Assembly: GCF_030816915.1 (NCBI RefSeq)
Contig: NZ_JAUSYN010000002.1
Location: 3,361,501 to 3,425,500 of the forward strand
DNA length: 64,000 nucleotides
DNA from: Streptomyces sp. B3I8
GTDB lineage: Bacteria > Actinomycetota > Actinomycetes > Streptomycetales > Streptomycetaceae
Reading direction: 5' to 3'
Both the position numbers and the translations under genes were made by a program. Below the pieces are notes generated by a model. It saw only the letters and a program-made list of their open reading frames with translations, searched no databases and had not been told where the DNA came from. This document shows, piece after piece, positions 7,803-17,201 of this stretch. Position 1 is the first letter of the stretch, and each line of letters starts with the position of its first letter.

Positions 7803-9335
7803 TTACTCCCGTTTGCAGATGCGGTCCAGGAGGCCGGCGGTGGCGCGCTGGACCCGGGCGTCGACATGCCCGGGACGATCCAGTGCCGGCGACCAGGCGA
7901 AGGTTCCGGACGCGAAGACCAGCGCACCGGAGGGGGCCCGGTACAGGGAGGTCTCCTGGTGACGCACGACACCCTCGGCGTCCCGGTAGGGGGAGTGGGC
8001 GAGCAGGATGCGGTCCTCGTGCTCGGGAAGAGGAGCGCGCGGGAAGTAGCGGTCGGCCTCGCCCGCCACCATGCCCGTCAGCTCCTCGCCCTCGTGGGCT
8101 CCGGCACCCTCCCACAGCCAGTGATCGGCGTTGCGCACGACCAGCGGGCGCGGTTCGGGGACGCGGCCCTGGTACTGGATGCCGAGGAGTTCCTGTTCCG
8201 GCCGGTCGATCTCCCGCCACAGCACCGGCCGGCCGGGACCCTGGCGCTTGCGGCAGGTCAGCAGCCGATCGGGGGTGCCGGACGGGGACGGGCCCAGCTC
8301 CACCTGCCAGTACATCGTGTTGGAGGACAGGAAGACGAGCGAGGTGCCGCACTCCCTGGCCAGCTCCACGGCCCGCCGCATGTTCGCCGACCAGTACTCG
8401 TCGTGGCCCGGGAAGACCAGGCCCCGGTACCGCGTGACGTCCACGCGCCCGGCGTGCAGGTCGCGGGCGTCGGCGTAGGCAAGGTCGTAGCCGTAGCGCT
8501 CGGCCCAGCGGATCACGTCGTAGGCGTGGCCGACGTGCAGCGGGAGGCCCGCACCCGCGTAGGGGCGGTCGAAGGAGACGGTGGTGGCGGCCTCGGACTC
8601 GCCGAGCAGCCGGCCCCCCTCGTCCCAGGCGTGGTAGAGGCTGGCGCCGGTGCGGCCGTCCTCCGGGTAGAGGTTGTACGCCTGCCAGGTGATGTCCGGC
8701 AGCAGGAGCAGCAGGTCGGCCGGGCGGGTGTCGCGCACGGTGAACGGCACGTGGGAACGGTGACCGTCGGTGGTGGTCAGGACGGCCACGTAGGCGCCGG
8801 AGGTCCAGTCCTGGGGGACCTGCAGCCGCCAGGACAGCCACCAGTGGTGGCAGGAGACGGTGCGCTCGGCGGTGAGCGGCGGGGGCTGGACTATGCCGGA
8901 CAGGCGCGGGCTGCTGGTCATCTTGTGGGCGCCCTCGCCGCCGTAGTGCCCGATCCGGTAGATGTCGACGCCGAACTCCTGGGGCGGGTCGACGCTGATG
9001 TGGAAGTCGACGGCCTCCCCGGGCGCCACCGCCCCGGTCGAGGCGAAGCCCTTGATCTGGCCGTGCACGTCGTCCGCGGAGCGGGGGCCGGAGGTGCGGG
9101 CGGGACGGTCGGAGGGGTGGCGGGGGGCGGGTACGGAGGCCGCCCGGGTGCCGCCGCCGGACCGGTGCTCGGCCTCTTCGGCGGCGGGGTCGACGTACCA
9201 GGGGACGACCTGGCCCGTGTCGTCGAAGTAGTACTCCTCGCCCCGCAGCCAGGGGAGGGGCCCCTGGCCGAAGGGGTCCGTGACGGCGTGCGCGAGGGCC
9301 CCCGACTCCCAGCGACGGATCCGTTCCGATCCCAT
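7803..9335 (-). CDS. N,N-dimethylformamidase large-subunit-like protein
   Basis: 510-aa protein resembling the C-terminal domain family of the N,N-dimethylformamidase beta subunit, common in Streptomyces and of unknown substrate. Recognisable segments are VDIYRIGHYGGEG near residue 130, WQAYNLYPEDGRTG near 235, LVFPGHDEYWS near 320 and SSNTMYWQ near 350. No signal peptide. I chose the ATG at 9335, which has GGGAGGGA 5 bp upstream; an ATG at 9353 would add six residues. It sits between purC and a membrane protein, all leftward, but with gaps of over 100 bp, so probably its own transcription unit. Confidence 0.8.
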   Translation of the reverse strand: MGSERIRRWESGALAHAVTDPFGQGPLPWLRGEEYYFDDTGQVVPWYVDPAAEEAEHRSGGGTRAASVPAPRHPSDRPARTSGPRSADDVHGQIKGFASTGAVAPGEAVDFHISVDPPQEFGVDIYRIGHYGGEGAHKMTSSPRLSGIVQPPPLTAERTVSCHHWWLSWRLQVPQDWTSGAYVAVLTTTDGHRSHVPFTVRDTRPADLLLLLPDITWQAYNLYPEDGRTGASLYHAWDEGGRLLGESEAATTVSFDRPYAGAGLPLHVGHAYDVIRWAERYGYDLAYADARDLHAGRVDVTRYRGLVFPGHDEYWSANMRRAVELARECGTSLVFLSSNTMYWQVELGPSPSGTPDRLLTCRKRQGPGRPVLWREIDRPEQELLGIQYQGRVPEPRPLVVRNADHWLWEGAGAHEGEELTGMVAGEADRYFPRAPLPEHEDRILLAHSPYRDAEGVVRHQETSLYRAPSGALVFASGTFAWSPALDRPGHVDARVQRATAGLLDRICKRE

Positions 9336-9730
9336 ACGCCGTCCCTCCCCCATGCTCTTTTCGCCTGCGTCGGTGATCCCGGCGCCTTATGCCACGGTCA
9401 GCTGACGCGTACCCATGCCGCCCACGCGTTCGGACCAAGCACATCACAATATGCGCGCACGCCGTCACCGGTTGTTGTGAATTTGACGAGAAGCGACGGC
9501 GAGGTGTCCGGTTGGCACATTTCGGCGGGAACGACTGGAAACAACGGGGACGGGCGGGAGCGGCCGTCTGGGTGACGGATCGCGTTGCCGGATCGGTGCG
9601 GGGATCGGTGCGGGGATCGGTGCGGGCATCGGTGCGGGCATCGGTGCGGGCATCGGTGCGGGCATCGGTGCGGGCATCGGTGCGGGCATCGGTGGTGCCG
9701 GATCGGTGGTGCCGGATCGGACCGGCCGGA
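9336..9730. other. Gene-free gap with low-complexity tandem repeats
   Basis: No gene seen. The left part (9340-9560) is less G/C-rich and probably contains the promoter for the leftward dimethylformamidase-like gene; the right part is the 12-bp tandem repeat listed separately, just past the stop codon of the next leftward gene. Confidence 0.5.
9592..9687. repeat. 12-bp tandem repeat, eight units
   Basis: Unit ATCGGTGCGGGC (first two units end in GG) repeated eight times without spacers, then degenerating into 15-bp units ATCGGTGGTGCCGG up to about 9720. Direct head-to-tail repeats with no unique spacers, so not CRISPR. Likely slippage-prone and variable between strains. Confidence 0.9.
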
Positions 9731-11680
9731 TCAGACCAGCCGCACCGGTTTCTCCGCGCGCACCCCCGACCGTCCGAGCCAGTCCCGCAGCGGGCCCGGA
9801 TCACCCGTGTCCACCAGCGTCCGCACCAACGGCGGCAGATCCGCCGCCCGCTTTCCCCGGACGAGCAGCGTCGGGCCGTCGAGCCAGTCGAGACCCGGCA
9901 CGGCACCGGCGGTGTCCATGGCGGCGCAGCACACCATGGCGATGACGTGGTCGGCGAGCAGCTCGCGCCCGGTGCGCGGCGGCTGGAGGGGGAACAGCGG
10001 GAGCATGCCGTCGTCCAGCAGGCCCCGGTCGGGTCCCGTCTGCTGCCCCGCGGCCGGTACCGGACCGGGCCCGGCGGCGGCCTCCTCCCGCGCCACCTCG
10101 GCGGCGAGCACGGCAGCGAGCGCGGCAGCGGGCACAGTGCCGCCCTCGTCCTCGCCGCCGTCGTGGACGGAGTCGAGTACGTCGCCGGGCGAGCCGTTGC
10201 CGGGTGAGGCGTAGTCGGGTGAGGCGTAGTCGGGTGAGCCGTTGCCGGGTGAGGCGTTGTCGGGCAGGGTGCCCGGTACGGCGTCGGGGGTCTCGGCGGT
10301 GGAGCCGTCCCCTCCGTCCGCGCCCCCCGGCACCGACAGGTGGTCCAGAAGGCGGGCGAGGGTCGGCCCCTGGGCGCCCGCGCGGGACGCGTCGGGGCAG
10401 TGGCGGACACCGAGCGCGTCCAGGACCCGGTGCAGCCGGGCCGCGTCCATGCGCCACTTGCGGTCCACGACCTCCTCGGGGTACTCGTGCCAGGCGACCG
10501 GTGCCCAGTCGGGACCGGACTCCGCGGGCCCGCCGTGGAAGAGACGGGCGGCCAGGAGCGAGACGGCCTCGTCCACCGTGCCCGGTTCCTCCAGCAGGTC
10601 GCAGGCGGGCCGCTGGCCCAGCCGGGAGGTGAACCCCTCGGCCAGCCGGTCCCGACGCGACAGCTCGGTGAGTGCCGCGACGACCCCCGCGTCCAGCCGC
10701 GACGGCCAGCGGCCCATCCGCCAGGCCGGCAGCGCCACCCGGGTCAGCAGCCGGTCCCAGCCGGCGTAGGCCAGCCCGACCTGCTCCTGGGCCACGATCC
10801 GCACGCCGTAGTCCACGGTCTGCGCCCGCTCGGCCGCCGCGGCGGCCACCCCGCGCTCCATCTCCGCCGCGTGCTCCCGGCAACTGCGGAGCAGCAGCCG
10901 CGCGACCCAGCCGGCACCGGCTCCCGCCGTCCGCACGAGCGGACCGCGCCCGGGGTCGGAGGTCACGGCCACGGCCGCGTCCAGCCCCCGTACGAAGCGC
11001 CGGGCGGCCGCTATGTCCGGGTGGGCCGAGGGCCCCGTACCGGCGACGACCGGGGCGAGCACCGCCCGCAGTTCGCCGACCCGCATCCACCACAGGAAGG
11101 GCGAGCCGATCACGAGCACCGGTGCCGTGTCGGCGCGGCGGGATCCGTCGCCCGCGCCGGACCCGCCGGATATCAGGAAGGGGGCACGCAGGCGACCGCG
11201 TATGCCCCGTGGGCCGCGTATCGCCTCCTCGTCCTCGGCACCGCCGCGGTCGGAGTGCGGGGGCGTGCCGTGGGCGGGGTGGGTGCGGTCCTCCAGCCAG
11301 CTGTCGCAGTCCGGGGTGAGGGCTATCGCCGAGGGCACGGGCACGTCGAGGCGGTCGGCCAGGTCGCGCACCAACCGGTACAGGTCGGGCGCCGCCTTCT
11401 CACCGACCGGGACCGTGGGGCTCACGGCCGGCCGGGCACGGGCGACGACCAGGGCGATGCCCGCCCCGCACAACAGGACGACGACGGCGACGGCCGTCAC
11501 CGCACCGCGTGCGGCGGACCAGCCGCCGCCGAGGCGGCCGGTGGCACCGCCCACGAGAAGGACGGCGGCCACGGCGGCGGGCAGCAGGGCGACGGCCACC
11601 GCCCGGCTGCGGATCCGCAGCACGGCCAGTGCCCTGGAGCGCGCGGCGTGCGCGCCCGCCTCCACACCCATACCGGTCAC
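9731..11680 (-). CDS. Membrane protein resembling an M48 metallopeptidase without its zinc motif
   Basis: 649 aa. Two membrane segments lie near residues 28-46 (AVALLPAAVAAVLLVGG) and 60-80. The region after them reads like the M48 family: DLYRLVRDLADRLDVPVPSA, then VLVIGSPFLWWMRVGELRAVLAP. In active M48 enzymes that last stretch continues LRAVLAHELGH, carrying HExxH; here it is LRAVLAPVVAG, so both zinc His residues and the catalytic Glu are absent. A disordered C-terminal linker holds pentapeptide repeats (SPGNG/SPDYA) encoded by 15-bp repeats near 10200-10260. I infer a catalytically dead scaffold; the family call itself is inference. Confidence 0.6.
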   Translation of the reverse strand: MTGMGVEAGAHAARSRALAVLRIRSRAVAVALLPAAVAAVLLVGGATGRLGGGWSAARGAVTAVAVVVLLCGAGIALVVARARPAVSPTVPVGEKAAPDLYRLVRDLADRLDVPVPSAIALTPDCDSWLEDRTHPAHGTPPHSDRGGAEDEEAIRGPRGIRGRLRAPFLISGGSGAGDGSRRADTAPVLVIGSPFLWWMRVGELRAVLAPVVAGTGPSAHPDIAAARRFVRGLDAAVAVTSDPGRGPLVRTAGAGAGWVARLLLRSCREHAAEMERGVAAAAAERAQTVDYGVRIVAQEQVGLAYAGWDRLLTRVALPAWRMGRWPSRLDAGVVAALTELSRRDRLAEGFTSRLGQRPACDLLEEPGTVDEAVSLLAARLFHGGPAESGPDWAPVAWHEYPEEVVDRKWRMDAARLHRVLDALGVRHCPDASRAGAQGPTLARLLDHLSVPGGADGGDGSTAETPDAVPGTLPDNASPGNGSPDYASPDYASPGNGSPGDVLDSVHDGGEDEGGTVPAAALAAVLAAEVAREEAAAGPGPVPAAGQQTGPDRGLLDDGMLPLFPLQPPRTGRELLADHVIAMVCCAAMDTAGAVPGLDWLDGPTLLVRGKRAADLPPLVRTLVDTGDPGPLRDWLGRSGVRAEKPVRLV

Positions 11681-12092
11681 GACCGGACGTCACCCCCTGC
11701 CTGTCGGCGTGCGTTGCTCACTCCCCCACTGTGGCACCCGCCACCGACATCGCAATGCCGGTGGGCCAAGTGCCGGAACGCTTGCGCGGCACCCTAGTTG
11801 GGGCCTCCGGCCCCGTCATCCGGATGGGGGGCCGGTCACTCGATGGAATGGCTTTGGGGAGAGGTGGCTGACCTGAGCGTGCATCACGACACCGTTTCCG
11901 GTAATGGGCTTTCCGGCGGTGGGTCGTCAGTGGCGAAGTGCCGGTGGCGGGGTGCCGGTGACGGCGATGCCGGTGGCGGGTCCTCGTTTCGGCCACGCGC
12001 GGGTTCGGCCACGCGCGAGGGCCCCGGGTTCCGAGTGGAGTCGGAACCGGGGCCCTCGCGGAGTGGTCGGACCGGTCTCGCCGGCCCGCGCG
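11681..12092. other. Gene-free gap between the membrane protein and purD
   Basis: No supported gene. It contains the leader of the leftward membrane protein near 11700-11760, a G/C-rich stretch with imperfect copies of GGTGCCGGTGGCGG around 11938-11980, and the purD terminator. Confidence 0.5.
12014..12060 (-). terminator. Terminator of purD
   Basis: Inverted repeat of about 20 bp per arm, CGCGAGGGCCCCGGGTTCCGA versus TCGGAACCGGGGCCCTCGCG (one unpaired G), with a 6-nt loop, 33 bp past the purD stop codon. Confidence 0.8.
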
Positions 12093-13349
12093 TCACTGCT
12101 CGCCCGTGGCGGCCTTCAGCGCGATGTCCGTGCGGTGGTGGGCGCCGTCGAGGTGGATGCGGGCGACGGCGGTGTACGCCCGGTCGCGCGCCTGGGTGAG
12201 GTCCTCGCCGGTGGCCGTCACGGACAGCACCCGGCCCCCGGCGCTCACGACCCGGTCCCCGTCGCGCCGGGTTCCGGCGTGCAGTACGTAGGCGTGCGGG
12301 GCGTCCTGGATCTCCACCTCGTCGAGACCGATGATGGGGTCCCCGGTCCGCGGGGTGCCCGGGTAGTTGTGCGAGGCGAGGACGACGGTGACGGCCGCGT
12401 CGTCGCTCCAGCGCAGCGGCTCGAGATCGGCGAGCGTGCCGTTCGCCGACGCCAGCAGCACTCCCGCGAGCGGCGTCTTCAGCCGGGCGAGGACCACCTG
12501 GGTCTCGGGGTCGCCGAAGCGCGCGTTGAATTCGATCACACGTACGCCCCGGGAGGTGATCGCCAGGCCGGCGTAGAGCAGTCCGGAGAACGGGGTGCCG
12601 CGGCGGCGCATCTCGTCCACGGTCGGCTGCAACACCGTGGCCAGCACCTCTTCGACCAGCTTGGGCTCGGCCCAGGGCAGCGGCGAGTAGGCGCCCATCC
12701 CGCCGGTGTTCGGGCCCTCGTCGCCGTTCAGCGCGCGCTTGAAGTCCTGGGCGGGCCGGAGCGGGAGGACCGTCTCACCGTCGGTGATCGCGAAGAGCGA
12801 CACCTCGGGTCCGTCGAGGTACTCCTCGACGACCACGCGCTCGCACGCTGCGGCGTGCGCCTTGGCCGTGTCGAGGTCGTCGGTGACGACGACGCCCTTG
12901 CCTGCGGCGAGCCCGTCGTCCTTGACGACGTACGGCGCCCCGAAGGCGTCGAGGGCCCTCTCGGCCTCCTCGGCGGTCGTGCACACGTACGACCGTGCGG
13001 TGGGGACACCGGCGGCGGCCATCACTTCCTTGGCGAACGCCTTGGAGCCCTCCAGGCGCGCGGCCTCGCCGGACGGGCCGAAGCAGGGGATGCCTGCCTC
13101 GCGCACGGCGTCGGCGACGCCCGCGACGAGCGGGGCCTCCGGGCCGACGACGACCAGCCCGGCCCCGAGCTCCTCGGCGAGCGCGGCCACGGCCTTGCCG
13201 TCGAGCGCGTCGACCGGGTGCAGCTCGGCGACCCCGGCGATGCCGGCGTTGCCGGGGGCGCAGTGCAGCGCCGTGACGTCGGGGTCGAGGGACAGAGCAC
13301 GGCACAAGGCGTGTTCGCGGGCACCGCTACCGATGACGAGGACCTTCAC
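12093..13349 (-). CDS. purD: Phosphoribosylamine-glycine ligase (GAR synthetase)
   Basis: 418-aa ATP-grasp enzyme making GAR from phosphoribosylamine and glycine. The N-terminus [15 protein letters not shown] is diagnostic; further motifs are [15 protein letters not shown] near residue 66, [17 protein letters not shown] near 140 (ATP-grasp), [10 protein letters not shown] near 217 and [15 protein letters not shown] near 270 with metal ligands Glu/Asn. Full length. It follows dnaX on the same strand after 235 bp and ends at a strong hairpin. Confidence 0.97.
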   Translation of the reverse strand: MKVLVIGSGAREHALCRALSLDPDVTALHCAPGNAGIAGVAELHPVDALDGKAVAALAEELGAGLVVVGPEAPLVAGVADAVREAGIPCFGPSGEAARLEGSKAFAKEVMAAAGVPTARSYVCTTAEEAERALDAFGAPYVVKDDGLAAGKGVVVTDDLDTAKAHAAACERVVVEEYLDGPEVSLFAITDGETVLPLRPAQDFKRALNGDEGPNTGGMGAYSPLPWAEPKLVEEVLATVLQPTVDEMRRRGTPFSGLLYAGLAITSRGVRVIEFNARFGDPETQVVLARLKTPLAGVLLASANGTLADLEPLRWSDDAAVTVVLASHNYPGTPRTGDPIIGLDEVEIQDAPHAYVLHAGTRRDGDRVVSAGGRVLSVTATGEDLTQARDRAYTAVARIHLDGAHHRTDIALKAATGEQ

Positions 13350-13584
13350 GGGGTGAAGCCTAACGGGCGCGGACCGGTGGCTTTGTGGCGGGCGACGAGA
13401 GGCAGGAGGAACGACGTTCGTACGTTCATCCGAACGAGGTCGGGGTGAGGAGGGGCCCCGGGCACGGGGACGCGTGCCGGTGCCGGGGTGGTGCCGCTCT
13501 CCTGCGGCCGGCCTCCCCCGCCGTTCGTCCGGGCCCCCCAGCCGTCCGAATCACCTGCTCGTCCGAATCACCTGCTCGTTCGAG

Positions 13585-16014
13585 TCACTCGTTCGAGAAC
13601 TCGTCCATCACGGTCGCGCCCAGCTCGCGGACGATCAGTTCGTGGCCGGAGAGGGCGGACTCGTCGAGGTCGGGGTCGTCCTCCTCCGCCATGTCGTCCT
13701 CAGGCGCGACGGGCGCCCGGCGCGGTGCGGTGTCCACGGTCGCCGACGGGGACGGTCCCGCGGCCGGGGCCGACGCGGCGGCAGGGCCGGCGGACGGTCG
13801 TGGTGCGGGGGGCGCGGCCTGCGACGAGGTGGGGGGCGCGGTGGCGAGCCCGCCGCTCCGGCCTCCGGCGCCGCCCGTGCCGTACCCCTCCGCGCCAGGC
13901 CCGTCGGCCTGGCGCGACGGGCCTGTGGAACCCGACCGGAAGCCCGTACCGCCGCCACCTCCGCTCCCGCCGCCGAACCCGGGTCCGCCGCCGGCGGGGG
14001 ACATCGCGCCGCCGGGCCCGAACGCCGGTGCACCGCCCCCGGGCCCACCGAAGCCCCCGGAGCCTCCTGAACCGCCCGGTCCCTCGACGACCGCGTCGAT
14101 CTTCCACTGCACGTTGAACTGCTCGGAGAGCGCCTGCCGGAGCACCTCCTCGCTGCCGCTGCTCGCGAAGTTGTCCCGGGCGCCCGCGTTGACGAAGCCG
14201 ATCTGCAACGTCGTGCCGTCGAAGGCCGTGACCTGGGCGTTCTGGCTCAGCAGAATCCAGGTGAAGCGGCGACGGTTCTTGACCGCCTCCAGGATGTCGG
14301 GCCACAGCACACGCGGATCCGGCCCGCCGGGAACGGAAACCGGACCGGCGCCGGGGCCCGGAGCCGAGGGCGCCGGCGCGGCCGCCGCCGTCGACGTGCG
14401 CGGACCGGGAGCCGCGGCGGCACCGCCCGCCTGATGGCCGCCGCCCCCCGTGGGCGCCGCGGTGGGCCAGCCACCGGGACGCCGACCGGCGCCGGTGGGC
14501 GCGGCGGTGGGCCAAGCACCGGGCGCGGCAGCGCCGCCACCGGGGGAGCCGTCCTGCGGCGCGGGGGCCGGCCCGGGCTGCGGGGGCGCGACGGCACCCG
14601 CCGCCGGAGGCTCACTGCCGGGACCGTTCGGTGGCACCGCCCCGCCGTTCCGCGCCACCGCCCCGGCCGCGGCGACACCGCCCTCGGGCGGAACCGGCGC
14701 GTCGCCCGGGGGAGCCTGCGCCGGACCTCCCTGCTGCACCATCCCGGAATCGCCCGCGCCGTATCCCCCCTGCGCACCACCGGCCGACGCTCCGCCATGG
14801 GCCCCGGGTCCCGGGACGTAGCCCATGGCGGGACCGGCACCGGCCGCGGCGAAACCGACGCCGCGCTCCAGCCGGTCCATGCGGGCCATGACGGACCGCT
14901 CGTCGCCGTAGGCCGCGGGCAGCAGGACGCGCGCGCAGATGAGTTCGAGCTGGAGCCGGGGCGAGGTCGCCCCACGCATCTCCGACAACCCCTCGTTGAC
15001 CAGGTCGGCGGCGCGGCTGAGCTCGGCCGCGCCGAACACGCCCGCCTGCGCCCGCATCCGTTCGACGACGTCGTCGGGGGCGTCGATCAGCCCCTTCTCG
15101 GCAGCGTCGGGAACAGCGGCGAGGATGACCAGGTCGCGCAGCCGCTCCAGCAGGTCGGTGACGAACCGCCGTGGGTCGTTGCCGCCCTCGATGATCCGGT
15201 CGACGACCTCGAACGCCGCCGCCCCGTCCCCGGAGGCGAACGCCTCCACCACGGAGTCGAGCAGCGAGCTGTCCGTGTAGCCGAGCAGGGCGGTGGCCAT
15301 GGCGTATGTCACGCCCCGGTCCCCGGCACCGGCGAGGAGCTGGTCCATCACGGACATGGAGTCACGCACGGACCCGGCGCCCGCGCGCACGACCAGCGGC
15401 AGCACCCCGTCCTCGACGGGGATGTCCTCCTGCCTGCACACCTCGCCCAGGTAGTCCCGCAGCGTGCCGGGCGGCACGAGCCGGAACGGATAGTGATGGG
15501 TACGGGAGCGGATCGTCCCGATGACCTTCTCGGGCTCGGTGGTGGCGAAGACGAACTTCAGGTGCTCCGGAGGCTCCTCGACGACCTTGAGCAGCGCGTT
15601 GAAGCCGGCCGGCGTGACCATGTGGGCCTCGTCGATGATGTAGATCTTGTACCGGCTGCTCGCGGGCCCGAAGAAGGCCTTCTCCCGCAGGTCACGGGCG
15701 TCGTCCACACCGCCGTGCGAGGCGGCGTCGATCTCGATGACGTCGAGCGAGCCCGGGCCGTTGCGCGCGAGGTCGCGGCAGGACTGGCACTCGCCGCACG
15801 GCGTCGGCGTGGGTCCCTGCTCGCAGTTCAGGCAGCGGGCCAGGATCCGGGCGCTGGTGGTCTTCCCGCAGCCGCGCGGACCGCTGAACAGGTACGCGTG
15901 ATTGACCCGGTTGTTCCGCAGCGCCTGCTGCAGCGGGTCGGTGACGTGCTCCTGCCCGATGACCTCGGCGAACGACTCCGGGCGGTAACGGCGGTACAGC
16001 GCGAGAGAGGACAC
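13585..16014 (-). CDS. dnaX: DNA polymerase III subunit gamma/tau
   Basis: Clamp-loader ATPase, 809 aa from a GTG at 16014 (MSSLALYRRYRPESFAEVIG). An in-frame ATG far upstream would add 89 residues but would run through the SRP RNA gene, so I reject it. Domains: Walker A GPRGCGKTT near residue 45, the four-Cys zinc knuckle CLNCEQGPTPTPCGECQSC near 64, Walker B IIDEAHM near 122, sensor 1 FVFATTEPEKV, and clamp-loader domain III to about residue 380. Then comes a long Gly/Pro/Ala-rich linker typical of Streptomyces and a conserved tau-like C-terminus (WILLSQNAQVTAFDGTTLQIGF). The 235 bp to purD contains a 17-bp tandem duplication at 13543-13576. Confidence 0.95.
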   Translation of the reverse strand: MSSLALYRRYRPESFAEVIGQEHVTDPLQQALRNNRVNHAYLFSGPRGCGKTTSARILARCLNCEQGPTPTPCGECQSCRDLARNGPGSLDVIEIDAASHGGVDDARDLREKAFFGPASSRYKIYIIDEAHMVTPAGFNALLKVVEEPPEHLKFVFATTEPEKVIGTIRSRTHHYPFRLVPPGTLRDYLGEVCRQEDIPVEDGVLPLVVRAGAGSVRDSMSVMDQLLAGAGDRGVTYAMATALLGYTDSSLLDSVVEAFASGDGAAAFEVVDRIIEGGNDPRRFVTDLLERLRDLVILAAVPDAAEKGLIDAPDDVVERMRAQAGVFGAAELSRAADLVNEGLSEMRGATSPRLQLELICARVLLPAAYGDERSVMARMDRLERGVGFAAAGAGPAMGYVPGPGAHGGASAGGAQGGYGAGDSGMVQQGGPAQAPPGDAPVPPEGGVAAAGAVARNGGAVPPNGPGSEPPAAGAVAPPQPGPAPAPQDGSPGGGAAAPGAWPTAAPTGAGRRPGGWPTAAPTGGGGHQAGGAAAAPGPRTSTAAAAPAPSAPGPGAGPVSVPGGPDPRVLWPDILEAVKNRRRFTWILLSQNAQVTAFDGTTLQIGFVNAGARDNFASSGSEEVLRQALSEQFNVQWKIDAVVEGPGGSGGSGGFGGPGGGAPAFGPGGAMSPAGGGPGFGGGSGGGGGTGFRSGSTGPSRQADGPGAEGYGTGGAGGRSGGLATAPPTSSQAAPPAPRPSAGPAAASAPAAGPSPSATVDTAPRRAPVAPEDDMAEEDDPDLDESALSGHELIVRELGATVMDEFSNE

Positions 16015-16143
16015 GCATACGAGGTTATAGGCGCCCACCGACAACGGACCCCGCCACCGAGGAGACCCCGAACACGCCGACGGCCCCACCGCGGGCCGGA
16101 ACCTCGGGCCACGGGCCCGGGCATTCCCGGCGGGGAAAAACGA

Positions 16144-16240
16144 AGACCCCCCACGCACCCGCCAGAGCCGACCTACCCTTGCTGCCTTCCGGCCCTGGGG
16201 GAGTTCAGTCAGATAGCGCCGCGTGAGGGGCTGAGGCCCA
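16144..16240 (-). ncRNA. ffs: Signal recognition particle RNA (small bacterial, 4.5S type)
   Basis: On the minus strand the sequence carries the SRP domain IV signature: CCGGAAGGCAGC with the GGAA tetraloop, followed by AAGGGTAGGTCGG. The ends pair perfectly over ten bases (CCCCTCACGC with GCGTGGGGGG), giving the single long hairpin of about 97 nt expected of small SRP RNA. Location between dnaX and tRNA-Ser matches other Streptomyces. Exact ends are estimated. Confidence 0.92.
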
Positions 16241-16308
16241 GCGTACCCGATCGCCGGCCCCCCGATCGAGTTCGCGACCACTCCCCACCGTCATGTAATG
16301 TTCCCGGC

Positions 16309-16396
16309 GGAGGATTCGCCTAGAGGCCTAGGGCGCACGCTTGGAAAGCGTGTTGGGGGCAACCCCTCACGAGTTCGAATCTCGTATCCTCCGCCA
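16309..16396 (+). tRNA. tRNA-Ser (anticodon GGA), integration site
   Basis: 88 nt with encoded CCA: acceptor GGAGGAT/ATCCTCC, anticodon stem CACGC/GCGTG around TTGGAAA (anticodon GGA), a class II variable arm (TTGGGGGCAACCCCTCAC) and T loop GTTCGAATC. The last 41 bases are part of a 73-bp direct repeat found again at 28655, so this gene is the attachment site of the element to its right; the 3' part was presumably restored by the incoming DNA. Confidence 0.97.
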
Positions 16397-16428
16397 GTGC
16401 CTCACCGGGCACGATGTCGAAGGGCCCC
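16356..16428 (+). repeat. attL copy of the 73-bp direct repeat
   Basis: From GGGGCAACCCCTCACGAGTT in the tRNA-Ser variable arm through the tRNA 3' end and past it to ATGTCGAAGGGCCCC. Identical at all 73 positions to 28655-28727. With one mismatch the match extends eight bases further left (GCGTGTT at 16348 and 28647). Confidence 0.95.
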
Positions 16429-16449
16429 ACCGCTTGCGGTGGGGCCCTT
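16420..16449 (+). terminator. Terminator after tRNA-Ser(GGA)
   Basis: Stem AAGGGCCCCACCGC / GCGGTGGGGCCCTT, two-base loop, 24 bp past the tRNA end. Its left arm falls inside the att repeat, so the hairpin is completed by element sequence. Confidence 0.8.
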
Positions 16450-16895
16450 CGACGTGCGTGGTCTCAGTTTTGGTCTCAGTTGCAGTGATCGGATCGGCGC
16501 GGACCTGGGCGGACGGCGTGCATCCGCCAGTGCCTCTGACGCGTCACCGTGCTGGGCGCCGCCCCGCATTTCCTCCCGCGGCTCCCCGGCAGCCATAGCG
16601 GTCGAGTAGGCCCGCTCCGCACGTGGTGTGGCCTCATTGCACACACCGGTCGCCTACCTCTGCAGGCCCCAAGTGCCCTTCATGCGGAGGCTGGCCACCA
16701 GCGCCCGGGCGGCCACCAAAAACACGGATCGTACTGCTGGGTAGCAGCTTCAGGCGGCATGTCTCTCGAACGGGGAGGGACGCCTGGCTCGACGTCCACC
16801 GTGGCGGCTAGGAAGGCAAGGCAGGCCCCACTTGCTGGCAGCCAACGGTTCCCAGCGAGGCCGTCCACCCGTGCTCCCCAAGGAGGAGAACGATC
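16450..16895. other. Left end of the element without a supported gene
   Basis: Contains a direct repeat GGTCTCAGTT at 16460 and 16472, a possible recombinase arm-type site. On the plus strand a weak 62-codon frame at 16623-16811 has a zinc-knuckle-like pattern (CTHR...KCPSCGG) but no clear start signal; I do not call it. The ribosome site AAGGAGGAG precedes the ATG at 16896. Confidence 0.4.
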
Positions 16896-17201
16896 ATGAC
16901 CGCTGTAATCCCCGAGGCATCAACGGCGACGCCGCCCCCAGGCGGACGGTGCATCTCCACCGCTCCCACAACTCTCGCCTCCGGACCCACTCCAGTCTCC
17001 TGGCAGCAACTCCGCGCGATGAACGATTCGTACTGCGGCGTAACGACCCTGTTGGTCGAGGCCGGGATCGGCTTACACAAGCTCCTCAAGCGCGATGGCG
17101 GCTTGGACCTCAAGCTCGCTTACCTGCTTCTCCAGGAGTTCGTGATCCAGCCCGTGGACGAACGAGCATCAGATGAGGCCGAGAACGAGGCGATCGCGTG
17201 A
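16896..17201 (+). CDS. Hypothetical protein, first gene of a coupled three-gene operon
   Basis: 101 aa, not recognised. The first 35 residues are Pro/Thr/Ser-rich; from residue 36 (SWQQLRAMNDSYCGVTTLL) the chain is helical and ends acidic (DERASDEAENEAIA). ATG start with a near-perfect ribosome site AAGGAGGAG. The stop overlaps the next GTG by 4 bp (GTGA). As the first gene of the element it is read away from the tRNA end. Confidence 0.65.
   Translation: MTAVIPEASTATPPPGGRCISTAPTTLASGPTPVSWQQLRAMNDSYCGVTTLLVEAGIGLHKLLKRDGGLDLKLAYLLLQEFVIQPVDERASDEAENEAIA

Noticed and set aside
9592..9720. Possible CRISPR array
   Set aside because: Units are head to tail with no unique spacers, and there are no cas genes.
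6553..10410. 1285-codon minus-strand open frame
   Set aside because: Crosses a tRNA, purC, a dimethylformamidase-like gene and the 12-bp repeat in a different frame; Arg/Pro-rich shadow.
16015..16281. 89-residue N-terminal extension of DnaX
   Set aside because: It would translate through the SRP RNA gene; the GTG at 16014 gives the canonical DnaX start.
16402..16644. Integrase tail on the minus strand at the left att site
   Set aside because: A frame there reads ATETKTET, reminiscent of integrase ends, but no catalytic motif or consistent frame supports it; left as unassigned.
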